Below, piece after piece: positions 17,868-25,933 of a DNA stretch of 64,000 bases. This DNA comes from Paraliobacillus sp044383835. GTDB lineage: Bacteria > Bacillota > Bacilli > Bacillales > Amphibacillaceae. The position numbers and the translations under genes were made by a program. Numbering within the stretch: position 1 is the first letter of the stretch; the number at the start of each line of letters is the position of its first letter. Location of the stretch: positions 19,139-83,138 of the forward strand of contig NZ_JBISEP010000011.1 in assembly GCF_044383835.1 (NCBI RefSeq), written 5' to 3'. The notes beneath the pieces were generated by a model, which saw only the letters and a program-made list of their open reading frames with translations, searched no databases and was not told the origin of the DNA.

Positions 17868-18875
17868 ATGTTTTCAAATGCTGAGATTGGCATAGATTTA
17901 GGAACGGCAAATATCCTTGTATACACAAAAGCAAAAGGAATTATTTTAAATGAACCTTCTGTTGTTGCAATTAACTCTCAAAATAATCAAGTAGTCGCTG
18001 TAGGAAAAGAAGCGAAAGAAATGGTTGGAAAAACTCCTAGGCACATTGTTCCGATTCGCCCTCTAAAAGATGGCGTTATTGCAGATTATGATATTACCGC
18101 ACAAATGCTTAAAGAAATTTTAAAGAAAGTAAGCAAAAAAGCCGGTGTCTCTATGCGAAAACCTACCGTTGTCGTTTGTACACCTTCAGGAAGTACATCG
18201 GTAGAACGAAGAGCAATTCATAACGCAGTAAAAAGTTATGGCGCTAAAGAAGTCCATTTAATTGAAGAACCAATTGCAGCCGCAATCGGTTCTGACCTTC
18301 CAGTAGATGAACCGATTTCTAGTGTTATTGTTGATATAGGTGGAGGGACTAGTGAAGTTGCAATTATATCATTCGGAGGTGTTGTGTCTTGTAAATCAGC
18401 TAGGATCGGCGGAGATAAATTGGATGAAGAAATCATTCAGTACATTCGCCGTCATTTCAATATCTTGATTGGTGAAAGTACGGCTGAGAAAATTAAAATG
18501 GAGATTGGTTATGCATTAATTGATCATCCAGAAGAAACAATGGAAGTAAGAGGTCGCGATCTAGTTACTGGATTGCCTCGAGTGATTACTGTTACGTCCA
18601 CGCAAATACAAGATGCGATCCGCGAATCCCTACTATCTATTTTAGAAACGATTCATGCAACATTAGAAAGTTGTCCACCTGAATTAAGTGGAGACATTGT
18701 CGATCACGGAATAACTATCGCAGGTGGAGGGGCACTTATTAAAGGTATGCAGGAATGGTTAGCTAATAAAATTCATGTTCCTGTTCATTTAGCACCAAAC
18801 CCGTTAGAATCCGTTGCAATTGGAACAGGTAAATCATTAAAAATGATTCAAAAATTACAAAAAGCAACTAAATAA
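17868..18875 (+). CDS. mreBH: actin-like cell-shape protein MreBH
   Basis: 335-residue MreB paralogue; polymerises under the membrane and guides wall synthesis and the LytE hydrolase in bacilli. Seen: actin phosphate-1 motif IGIDLGTANILVY, connect motif VVDIGGGTSEVAIISFGGVV, and adenosine motif ITIAGGGALIKG. Wording such as ILVY...KGIILNEPSVVA fits MreBH rather than MreB or Mbl. The ATG at 17868 follows TTGGAGGAAG and gives exactly the B. subtilis MreBH length; an ATG at 17844 lies upstream of the site. Monocistronic. Confidence 0.92.
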   Translation: MFSNAEIGIDLGTANILVYTKAKGIILNEPSVVAINSQNNQVVAVGKEAKEMVGKTPRHIVPIRPLKDGVIADYDITAQMLKEILKKVSKKAGVSMRKPTVVVCTPSGSTSVERRAIHNAVKSYGAKEVHLIEEPIAAAIGSDLPVDEPISSVIVDIGGGTSEVAIISFGGVVSCKSARIGGDKLDEEIIQYIRRHFNILIGESTAEKIKMEIGYALIDHPEETMEVRGRDLVTGLPRVITVTSTQIQDAIRESLLSILETIHATLESCPPELSGDIVDHGITIAGGGALIKGMQEWLANKIHVPVHLAPNPLESVAIGTGKSLKMIQKLQKATK

Positions 18876-18878
18876 AAT

Positions 18879-18914
18879 AAAAAAAACCGAACGATTGCAA
18901 TCGTTCGGTTTTTT
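18879..18914. terminator. bidirectional terminator between mreBH and EIIA-Glc gene
   Basis: AAAAAACCGAACGATT and AATCGTTCGGTTTTTT form a 16-bp stem with T runs on both strands. Confidence 0.9.
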
Positions 18915-18936
18915 GCATAAATTTTACACATGCTAA

Positions 18937-19434
18937 TTATTTCACTTGGACAGTTAATACTGTAGTTTCACCCTTTATAACAGATTTTGAATCTACTTTA
19001 TCAATAGATTGTGTTTCATTTGTTATAACAAGTGGCGTAATCGTAGCAGCCTTTTCCGCTACAAAATCCAAGTCAACTGTTACCAATTTATCTCCTGCTT
19101 TAACTTTATCACCTTGCTTCACATGTGCTTCAAAACCTTGCCCCTCTAAAGAAACTGTTTCTAAACCAATGTGCAACAAATATTCCACACCAGCTTCTGA
19201 TAAAATTCCTATCGCATGCTTTGTTGGAAACAAGTTAACAATTTCACCTGAAACAGGTGCAACAAAAGTTCCTTCCGTAGGCTTAATTGCAATGCCATCT
19301 CCCATCATTTTTTCAGAAAATGTAGGATCCGGAACTTCTTCTAATGAAACAAGTTCGCCTGTCACTGGGGCAAGTACAACTTCTTTATTAGTAACTGTTA
19401 CTTCTTCCTTTTTGCCAAACATTTTTTTGAACAT
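18937..19434 (-). CDS. stand-alone PTS glucose-type EIIA component
   Basis: 165-residue EIIA-Glc (Crr-like) domain protein that carries phosphate from HPr to an EIIB/C permease. Seen: GDGIAIKPTEG, the two conserved histidines in FPTKHAIGI and in the phosphorylation motif LLHIGLETV. As a single-domain protein it can serve one or more EIIBC proteins encoded elsewhere. GAGGAGAGAG precedes the ATG at 19434; a TTG one codon earlier is less likely. Monocistronic. Confidence 0.9.
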   Translation of the reverse strand: MFKKMFGKKEEVTVTNKEVVLAPVTGELVSLEEVPDPTFSEKMMGDGIAIKPTEGTFVAPVSGEIVNLFPTKHAIGILSEAGVEYLLHIGLETVSLEGQGFEAHVKQGDKVKAGDKLVTVDLDFVAEKAATITPLVITNETQSIDKVDSKSVIKGETTVLTVQVK

Positions 19435-19525
19435 CAAACTCTCTCTCCTCTAACATAAAAAATAGTGTAACCATTTATAATCTATACCCCTTAACGGAAT
19501 ATTACAAGCCTCTAATTTATAAAAG

Positions 19526-19744
19526 CTAGTCTTCTTTTGCTAAAATAGCTTTTAATTGTGTAACTTCTTGTTCGGATAAAGTAATGCCTTTTCCCATTTT
19601 TTCATGATCGGGAGACCAATCTCTTAAATCATATTTGGGTTCGCGTTCATTCCATGAAATGAGGTTTAATTCTTTACGCCAGCCTGTACTTGACTCAGAA
19701 AGGACACCAATAGTTTTTACAATTTCAAATTTTATATTCGCCAT
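19526..19744 (-). CDS. YdbC/PC4-like ssDNA-binding family protein
   Basis: 72 residues starting MANIKFEIVKTIGVLSES, with GWRKELNLISWN and YDLRDWSPDHEKMGKGI following, the hallmark layout of the YdbC family. YdbC resembles the transcription cofactor PC4 and binds single-stranded DNA. AAAGGTGG precedes the ATG at 19744. Divergent from the DUF2164 gene. Confidence 0.85.
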   Translation of the reverse strand: MANIKFEIVKTIGVLSESSTGWRKELNLISWNEREPKYDLRDWSPDHEKMGKGITLSEQEVTQLKAILAKED

Positions 19745-19799
19745 TCTAATCCACCTTTCTCTCTGATATACTAAACAAAAACAGATAAGGAGCAATACG

Positions 19800-20039
19800 A
19801 TGTCAGAAGCAATCACATTTACAAAAGAAACAAAACAAGATGTAATAAGTAAAATACAGTACCATTTTGAAAGCACACACGACCAAGAAATTGGCGAATT
19901 ATCCGCTTCGTTCACACTTGATTTCATCCTTAAAGACATTGCACCAATCATTTACAACCAAGCAATTGAAGATGCGCACGCTTATGTGACAGAAAAATTA
20001 GATGACCTATATGAACTTCAAAAACACACACAGCGATAA
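19800..20039 (+). CDS. DUF2164 family protein
   Basis: 79 residues, acidic, all helical. ITFTKETKQDVISKIQYHF, EIGELSASFTLDFILKDI and IYNQAIEDA match the DUF2164 pattern. No function known. AAGGAG lies seven bases before the ATG. Confidence 0.83.
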   Translation: MSEAITFTKETKQDVISKIQYHFESTHDQEIGELSASFTLDFILKDIAPIIYNQAIEDAHAYVTEKLDDLYELQKHTQR

Positions 20040-20115
20040 CAGCTAATAAATGCCGAAGTTTGTTAGACCTATTACTACCATACAATATTACTTCTGCTCA
20101 TAGTTATTTTAATAC

Positions 20116-20883
20116 TTATTCAATGGTCCACTCGGCTAAGCTATCAATGGTATATGTTGGCTGTACATCCACTGTCGTTAAATCTTCTTTACTAGTTACA
20201 CCAGAGTGGACTAATAATGAATCAACCCCTGCATGAATACCTGCTAGAATGTCGGTATGATAATTATCACCAATCATAATCGTCTCTTCTTTACTTGTAC
20301 CTAACACTTCCAATGCTTGTTCCACAATAATAGATTCTGGTTTACCAATAAATTTCGGTTTCACTCCAGTTGTCACAGATAAGACAGAAATTAATGACCC
20401 TGCCCCTGGCAAAAATCCTCGTTCAGTTGGTAATGCTACATCACCGTTTGTGGCTACAAAGGTTGCTCCTTTACGAATTTCTAATGCTCCAATCGCTAAT
20501 TTTTCATATGTAATTTCACGATCCAATCCCATTACAACAAAATCTACATTTTCATCAGCTAATTCTAACTCTTCTTCCATTAAAGCTTGATGTAAACCTT
20601 TCTCACCAACAGTATATACGCGCGCTCTAGATTTTTGTTCAGCTATATATGCTGCCGTAGCCATACTTGTTGTGAATACTTGTTTCTCTGTTGCCGGAAC
20701 ATCCATCTCTTGTAACTTTTCTGCTACCTCTTTTGGATGCTTCGTAGAGTTATTAGTTACAAATAAGTATGGCAAGTTTCGTTTATTTAATTCTTTAACA
20801 AATGTAATAGCTGCATCAATTTTTTCTGTGCCTCTATATACTGTTCCATCTAAATCAATTAAAAAACCTTTATACCGCTTCAT
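20116..20883 (-). CDS. HAD-IIA family hydrolase (TIGR01457/YutF, NagD-like)
   Basis: 255-residue haloacid-dehalogenase phosphatase. Seen: nucleophile motif FLIDLDGTVYRG (Asp11 and Asp13 region), motif II FVTNNST, motif III lysine in GKPE, and motif IV MIGDNYHTDI. NagD/YutF members dephosphorylate small phosphometabolites; the natural substrate here is unknown. ATG at 20883 follows TGGAGG; upstream extension to 20949 lacks a ribosome site. Confidence 0.88.
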   Translation of the reverse strand: MKRYKGFLIDLDGTVYRGTEKIDAAITFVKELNKRNLPYLFVTNNSTKHPKEVAEKLQEMDVPATEKQVFTTSMATAAYIAEQKSRARVYTVGEKGLHQALMEEELELADENVDFVVMGLDREITYEKLAIGALEIRKGATFVATNGDVALPTERGFLPGAGSLISVLSVTTGVKPKFIGKPESIIVEQALEVLGTSKEETIMIGDNYHTDILAGIHAGVDSLLVHSGVTSKEDLTTVDVQPTYTIDSLAEWTIE

Positions 20884-21132
20884 GATAAACCTCCAGATAA
20901 ATTTTAAAAAATATTTGTTATTTTCAGAATACGTGATACTATAGTACATAGCTAAAAAAATTATAACCGTTTTTGTTGTGCAATGTAAAATAGTTTATCT
21001 CAATATGTTTACGTGATATTGTATAGTAAGGTATTTTATTTCTTTTTTTCTTTTACAAAAGAACATGTCTAAATAGTAAAGTGTTTAAACCAATTTATTT
21101 AATTAACTTAAAAAGAGAGGTAGTAATAGTCA

Positions 21133-22605
21133 ATGACATATCATACGCCAAAAGCAGTAATTATTATTTTCGGAGCGACAGGAGACTTAGCTAACCGAAA
21201 GCTTTATCCATCTCTATATCGCTTATATCGAAATGGTAAACTCTCTGAAAACTTCGCAGTAATTGGTGTAGCAAGGCGACCACTTACAAATGAAGATTTC
21301 CGTAACAATATAAAGAAATCAATTGAGGAATTTAATGATCCTCATATTAATCCAGACGATTTCGCTTCTCATTTCCATTACAATCCATTTGATGTACAAG
21401 ATCTTACCCATTATCAGAAATTAAATGCATTTATTAATGAGTTAGATGAAAAGCATGAAACGGACGGAAACAGATTGTTCTATCTAGCAATGGCACCTAA
21501 CTTTTTTGGAACGATTGCCGCCAACTTGAAATCACAAGGTGTTACAAATAATACTGGTTGGACACGACTTATCATTGAAAAGCCATTTGGTCATAATTTT
21601 GAAACAGCGCAGCAGTTAAACAATCAAATTCGACATGCTTTTGATGAGGATCAAATTTATCGCATTGATCACTATTTAGGTAAAGATATGATTCAAAATA
21701 TTGAAGTTGTCCGATTTGCGAATGCTTTATTCGAGCCTTTATGGAACAATCATTACATTTCAAATATCCAAGTGACTTCTAGTGAAACACTTGGCGTAGA
21801 AGAACGAGGACGTTATTATGATGAATCAGGTGCATTGCGAGATATGGTTCAAAACCATATGTTACAAATGGTTTCTCTATTAGCAATGGAGCCACCCGCT
21901 AGACTAAATCCTGACGATATTCGTTATGAGAAGATAAAAGTATTACGTAGTTTGAAGGAGATTAACGAAAATGACGTAGATCAATACTTCGTTCGTGGAC
22001 AATACGATCGTGGTGAAATCAACGGAAAAGAACTAGATGCCTATCGCGAAAGCAATGGCGTTGATCCGGATTCCAACACTGAAACGTATGTAGCGGCTAA
22101 ATTTATGATCGATAATTTCCGTTGGGCTGGCGTCCCATTCTATGTTAGAACAGGTAAACGAATGGCAAAAAAATCAACTGAGATTGTTATTCAATTTAAA
22201 GACTTACCAATTAATTTATATAAAGAAAAAGGCGACACCATCGATCCTAACTTACTTGTTATCCAAGCACACCCAGATGAGAAAATCACCCTACATTTGA
22301 ATGCTAAAAAAGGGGATTATGATACTACAAGTAAACCAATTACAATGTATTATGATAAAAAACATGCAGAAGATAGTTATACACCAGAAGCGTATGAAGT
22401 ATTGTTAAATGATTGCTTACATGGCGATTCAACAAACTTCGTACACTGGGATGAGGTAGCTCTATCTTGGAAATACATTGATATTATTTCTAATGCATGG
22501 GAAGGAAATAAAGCTGCATTTCCTAACTACACCTCTGGTACATGTGGTCCAAAAGCAGGTGATGAATTACTAGGAGCTAACGGACACCATTGGTGGAAAT
22601 TATAA
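21133..22605 (+). CDS. zwf: glucose-6-phosphate dehydrogenase
   Basis: 490-residue first enzyme of the oxidative pentose-phosphate pathway: glucose 6-phosphate plus NADP+ to 6-phosphogluconolactone plus NADPH. Seen: Rossmann motif GATGDLANRKLYPSLYRL, active-site RIDHYLGKD with the catalytic His region, and EKPFGHN. Convergent with gndA, the third-step enzyme, across a shared terminator. GAGAGGTAG precedes the ATG at longer distance. Confidence 0.97.
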   Translation: MTYHTPKAVIIIFGATGDLANRKLYPSLYRLYRNGKLSENFAVIGVARRPLTNEDFRNNIKKSIEEFNDPHINPDDFASHFHYNPFDVQDLTHYQKLNAFINELDEKHETDGNRLFYLAMAPNFFGTIAANLKSQGVTNNTGWTRLIIEKPFGHNFETAQQLNNQIRHAFDEDQIYRIDHYLGKDMIQNIEVVRFANALFEPLWNNHYISNIQVTSSETLGVEERGRYYDESGALRDMVQNHMLQMVSLLAMEPPARLNPDDIRYEKIKVLRSLKEINENDVDQYFVRGQYDRGEINGKELDAYRESNGVDPDSNTETYVAAKFMIDNFRWAGVPFYVRTGKRMAKKSTEIVIQFKDLPINLYKEKGDTIDPNLLVIQAHPDEKITLHLNAKKGDYDTTSKPITMYYDKKHAEDSYTPEAYEVLLNDCLHGDSTNFVHWDEVALSWKYIDIISNAWEGNKAAFPNYTSGTCGPKAGDELLGANGHHWWKL

Positions 22606-22616
22606 TCAGTAACTAT

Positions 22617-22653
22617 AAAAGCGAACGATCATATAAATGATCGTTCGCTTTTT
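22617..22653. terminator. bidirectional terminator between zwf and gndA
   Basis: AAAAGCGAACGATCA pairs with TGATCGTTCGCTTTT; T runs follow. Confidence 0.9.
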
Positions 22654-22687
22654 AATGCTGTATATTTAGTTCAAACACCCACTATGC

Positions 22688-24106
22688 TTAATCAAGCCAT
22701 TCTGTATGGAATACGCCTTCTTTGTCGATACGTTGATACGTATGAGCACCGAAGTAATCGCGTTGTGCTTGTAATAAGTTTGCCGGAAGCGTTTCTGTAC
22801 GATAGCTATCAAAGTATGCTAGCGCACTTGCAAATCCTGGAACCGGAATACCACGTTCCATCGCAATAGTAAGTACTTTACGAAGAGATGACTGATATGT
22901 TTCAACAATCTCTTTAAAATAAGGATCAAGTAAAAGGTTTGCCAATGCTGGGTCACGATCGTATGCTTCTTTAATTTTCTGTAAGAATTGCGCACGGATA
23001 ATACATCCACCACGGAAAATCATTGCAATATCGCCATAGCGTAAGTTCCAGTCATTTTCCTCAGAAGCTGCACGCATTTGTGCAAAACCTTGTGCATAAG
23101 AAACGATTTTACTCATGTAAAGCGCTTTGCGAATTGCTTCAACTAACTCATCTTCATTTCCTTCATATGCTTTTTCTTGTGCAGATGGACCTTGAAGAAT
23201 TTTACTTGCTTTTACTCGTTCTTCTTTCATTGCTGAAATAAAGCGAGCAAACACAGATTCTGTAATGACAGGTAATGGTACTCCCAGATCTAATGAACTT
23301 TGACTTGTCCATTTTCCTGTTCCCTTTTGACCAGCTGTATCTAAGATTACGTCGACCATTGGCTTTCCAGTCTCTTCATCTTTTTTCGTAAAGATATCCG
23401 CTGTAATTTCAATCAGATAACTATCTAATTCACCTTTGTTCCAATCTGCAAATACTTGGTGTAATTTATCTGCATCATAACCTAAAACATGCTTCATGAT
23501 GAAATATGCTTCACCAATTAATTGCATATCACCATATTCAATGCCGTTGTGTACCATTTTGACATAATGGCCTGCTCCATTCGGACCAATATAAGTGACA
23601 CAAGAATCGCCCTCTACTTTAGCAGAAATAGATTCAAAGATTGGCGCTACTAAATCGTAAGCTTCCTTTTGTCCTCCTGGCATAATTGAAGGTCCTTTTA
23701 ATGCCCCTTCTTCCCCACCAGAGACTCCTGTTCCAATAAAATGAATACCAGATTGATCTAGCTCTTTATTTCTTCGGATTGTATCTTGATAGAACGTATT
23801 ACCACCATCAATGATAATATCGCCTTCATCTAATAATGGCTTTAACGATTCAATCGTCGCATCCGTTGCAGGTCCTGCTTTTACCATTAGCATGATTTTG
23901 CGAGGTTTTTCTAAAGAATCAACAAATTCTTCAATTGACTCAGCACCAACAAAATTTTTATTTTTTGCTTCATTATTTAAAAAGTCTGCTGTTTTCTGAT
24001 ATGTTCTGTTAAATACAGAAACACCGTAGCCTCTACTTTCAACATTTAACGCTAGGTTTTTACCCATGACAGCTAGGCCGATAACTCCAAATTGCTGTTT
24101 TGCCAT
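22688..24106 (-). CDS. gndA: 6-phosphogluconate dehydrogenase, decarboxylating (GndA type)
   Basis: 472-residue enzyme converting 6-phosphogluconate to ribulose 5-phosphate, CO2 and NADPH. Seen: GLAVMGKNLALN cofactor motif, VFNRT (Arg favouring NADP), DGGNT, GTGVSGGEEGA, catalytic KMVHNGIEYGDMQ with Lys and Glu, and late RGGCIIRAQFL. Length favours GndA over the short GntZ/YqeC type. Start at 24106 follows AAAGGAGCG. Together with zwf it gives both NADPH-forming steps. Confidence 0.96.
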   Translation of the reverse strand: MAKQQFGVIGLAVMGKNLALNVESRGYGVSVFNRTYQKTADFLNNEAKNKNFVGAESIEEFVDSLEKPRKIMLMVKAGPATDATIESLKPLLDEGDIIIDGGNTFYQDTIRRNKELDQSGIHFIGTGVSGGEEGALKGPSIMPGGQKEAYDLVAPIFESISAKVEGDSCVTYIGPNGAGHYVKMVHNGIEYGDMQLIGEAYFIMKHVLGYDADKLHQVFADWNKGELDSYLIEITADIFTKKDEETGKPMVDVILDTAGQKGTGKWTSQSSLDLGVPLPVITESVFARFISAMKEERVKASKILQGPSAQEKAYEGNEDELVEAIRKALYMSKIVSYAQGFAQMRAASEENDWNLRYGDIAMIFRGGCIIRAQFLQKIKEAYDRDPALANLLLDPYFKEIVETYQSSLRKVLTIAMERGIPVPGFASALAYFDSYRTETLPANLLQAQRDYFGAHTYQRIDKEGVFHTEWLD

Positions 24107-24239
24107 TTTGTTCGCTCCTTTATTATGTATTCCTTCTTCTATGATACGTTGAAATATAGCTTCACGCAACTCATACTCCACATACTAACTTATACCAAAA
24201 AACACAATCATGCAATGTATAATTTTTAGAAAAGTCCAA

Positions 24240-24977
24240 TTATTCAACAACCCATTTATTGATCGCTTCTGCAACACCATCTTTTGTATGGTGTGTCGTC
24301 ACCCAATCAGCTACTTTTTTCACTTCATCTTGCGCGTTCTCCATCGCAACACCGAAGCCGGATTCTTCAATCATTTTGATATCATTTAGACTATCTCCCA
24401 TTGTCATTACTTGATTCATTTTAATATCTAACTTTTCGCACAGCTTTTCAATTGCACGTGCTTTGTTTATTCCTACTGCGTTAACCTCTAAATTGGTAGG
24501 GCTTGAATTAGTTACTTCAATGTCTGTTTCACCAGCTAACTCGTCAATAATTTTCTTCCTAACCTCATCTTCTGTTATGTCAAAACCGTACTTAAGCCAC
24601 GTATGTGCATCATAATCACTTGGGTGTTCATTTCTCCATACTTTTTCAGTCGAGACTAGCCACGTCCACGGATTGTAAGTTTGATGTATCTGTTTAAATT
24701 TATTTAAAGCTTCTGGAAGTAACGGATTTCTGTCCAAAAGTTCACCATCTGTTGTCCAAATTTCTCCCCCATTAACTGTTATGAGATACTTCACACCTAA
24801 TGCTCTCGCATAGTCAACGCATGTGCTGTAATGCCTACCCGTTGCAAAAATAACTTCCACTCCATTTTTTATCGCCTGTTTAATTGCACGCTCATTTTCT
24901 ATTGAAACAGTAAGATCTGTATGTAAAACCGTACCATCCAAATCTAACGCAATTAAGCGAATATCTTTTTTATTCAT
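24240..24977 (-). CDS. Cof-type HAD-IIB family hydrolase
   Basis: 245-residue phosphatase: motif I LIALDLDGTVLHTDL at the N-terminus, motif II VIFATGR, cap domain in the middle, Lys motif in GINKARAIE, motif IV MGDSLNDIKMIEESG. Family members dephosphorylate sugar phosphates, flavin or pyridoxal phosphates. Start at 24977 follows GGAGGGGC. Confidence 0.88.
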   Translation of the reverse strand: MNKKDIRLIALDLDGTVLHTDLTVSIENERAIKQAIKNGVEVIFATGRHYSTCVDYARALGVKYLITVNGGEIWTTDGELLDRNPLLPEALNKFKQIHQTYNPWTWLVSTEKVWRNEHPSDYDAHTWLKYGFDITEDEVRKKIIDELAGETDIEVTNSSPTNLEVNAVGINKARAIEKLCEKLDIKMNQVMTMGDSLNDIKMIEESGFGVAMENAQDEVKKVADWVTTHHTKDGVAEAINKWVVE

Positions 24978-25048
24978 TATATAGCCCCTCCATTCATTCA
25001 ACTACACTAACTATATCATGAATCGGAAGCTTACATATAAAGATATAC

Positions 25049-25077
25049 TTGACAAATAAGAATAGTTATTAGATAAT
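25049..25077 (+). promoter_or_regulatory. strong sigma-A promoter for the 25.1-kb RNA
   Basis: Consensus TTGACA (25049-25054) and GATAAT (25072-25077) separated by exactly 17 bases. No protein-coding frame follows for about 560 bases, so it should drive a non-coding RNA or leader. Confidence 0.75.
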
Positions 25078-25083
25078 AATATA

Positions 25084-25375
25084 TAAAGCTTTACCAGATA
25101 ATTCATGAAGCAAGTTAGAATGATGGCATCTGCCCATGTTTTTCAATGTATATAAAACGGAACATTATATACGAATAGCAAGACTTATTCACACTGGATC
25201 GACTTCGGAGTCGTAAGGATATAAGAGAGGTAGGGCTTATATCGTTTAGGTTAAAAGCATCCAGGTGGAACATACCGCGGCAATTTAATCAAACAAAACA
25301 ATTAAATAAAATTTTTATACTTGTGAAGATTGGTAAGTTATTAATAAGGGATACGCAATGGCGTATCCCTTTTCC
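25084..25375 (+). ncRNA. candidate structured non-coding RNA or degenerate T-box-like leader
   Basis: About 290 bases between a near-consensus promoter and an intrinsic terminator, without a credible reading frame. Pairings seen: GTATATAA (25148-25155) with TTATATAC (25165-25172); CACTGGAT (25192-25199) with ATCCAGGTG (25259-25267, one bulge), closing a junction that holds two hairpins, CGACT/AGTCG (25200-25213) and GATATAAG/CTTATATC (25218-25243). The segment 25263-25279, AGGTGGAAC then ATA then CCGCG, resembles a T-box motif with a three-base insert. No known family could be assigned. Confidence 0.5.
25347..25374 (+). terminator. terminator of the 25.1-kb RNA
   Basis: AAGGGATACGC (25347-25357) pairs perfectly with GCGTATCCCTT (25362-25372) around AATG, followed by a short T run. 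Confidence 0.75.
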
Positions 25376-25393
25376 AATCCTATGTATTATCTA

Positions 25394-25422
25394 TTGACGT
25401 TCATATCGGAAACTGTTACTAT
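25394..25422 (+). promoter_or_regulatory. possible sigma-A promoter upstream of the glycine riboswitch
   Basis: TTGACG (25394-25399), 17 bases, TACTAT (25417-25422). A second candidate -10, TATAAT, lies at 25476-25481, just before the aptamer, but has no good -35. Confidence 0.5.
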
Positions 25423-25485
25423 CTTTTTATTGATCGAAATAAATTATATACTGCAATGAATATTATGGGTTACACTATAATAGGA

Positions 25486-25556
25486 GCAACTTCTGGAGAG
25501 TTCGTTCAAGCGACGCCGAAGGATTCACAATCTCAGGCAACAGGACAGAAGACATA
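25486..25556 (+). ncRNA. glycine riboswitch, single aptamer
   Basis: Conserved glycine-aptamer blocks in order: CTTCT-GGAGAG (25490-25500), CGCCGAAGG (25514-25522), CTCAGGCAA (25532-25540), AGGACAGAAG (25542-25551). P1 pairs CTTCT (25490-25494) with AGAAG (25547-25551). Only one aptamer is present. An expression platform with a terminator follows, and the regulated genes are the ACT-domain and DUF711 pair. The direction of control is analysed under findings. Confidence 0.87.
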
Positions 25557-25588
25557 ACACCATTGTATCCATGCTGTTATTGTCCCTG

Positions 25589-25617
25589 AGATTGAAGAAC
25601 ATTCTTCAATCTTTTTT
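25589..25617 (+). terminator. riboswitch-controlled terminator
   Basis: AGATTGAAGAA (25589-25599) pairs perfectly with TTCTTCAATCT (25602-25612), followed by Ts. Its 5' arm overlaps CCTGAGATTG (25585-25594), exactly complementary to CAATCTCAGG (25528-25537) inside the aptamer, so the two folds are mutually exclusive. Confidence 0.85.
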
Positions 25618-25645
25618 ATTTTAATTAACTAATGAGGTGAAAAAA

Positions 25646-25918
25646 ATGCAAAAACGCGCAGTAGTAAGTGTACTCGGCAAGGATCAGGTTGGCATTATTT
25701 CAAAAGTAACAAGCATCCTAGCTAATAATCAAATGAATATCCTTGATATTAGTCAAACCATATTACAAGATTTCTTTACGATGATTATGCTTGTTGATAT
25801 GAGAAACACAGAGGATTTAGATCGTTTAATGAAAGATTTTGAAGTAATCGAAAAAGAACTTGATCTCACAATTAGCATTCAACTTGAAGATGTATTTAAA
25901 TCGATGCATCGTGTATAA
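25646..25918 (+). CDS. ACT domain-containing protein (UPF0237 family)
   Basis: 90-residue single ACT domain: RAVVSVLGKDQVGIISKVTSIL (strand, ligand loop, helix), DISQTILQDFFTMIMLVD, then a second helix. ACT domains bind small ligands, usually amino acids, and regulate partner enzymes. GAGGTGA overlaps a possible GTG at 25637, so the ATG at 25646 is chosen. It is 15 bases upstream of the DUF711 gene; this pair is conserved in Firmicutes and behind a glycine riboswitch here, suggesting glycine or a related amino acid as ligand (inference). Confidence 0.87.
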   Translation: MQKRAVVSVLGKDQVGIISKVTSILANNQMNILDISQTILQDFFTMIMLVDMRNTEDLDRLMKDFEVIEKELDLTISIQLEDVFKSMHRV

Positions 25919-25933
25919 AGGAGTGGAATAAAG

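Noticed and set aside
25218..25243. c-di-AMP (ydaO) riboswitch, suggested by GAGGTAGGGC
   Set aside because: The other conserved ydaO blocks are missing and the segment is simply the loop of an 8-bp hairpin.
25084..25375. Firm assignment of the RNA as a functional glycine T-box
   Set aside because: The T-box-like motif has a three-base insertion, lies 68 bases before the terminator without overlapping it, and no stem I specifier region could be recognised. Kept only as a candidate structured RNA.
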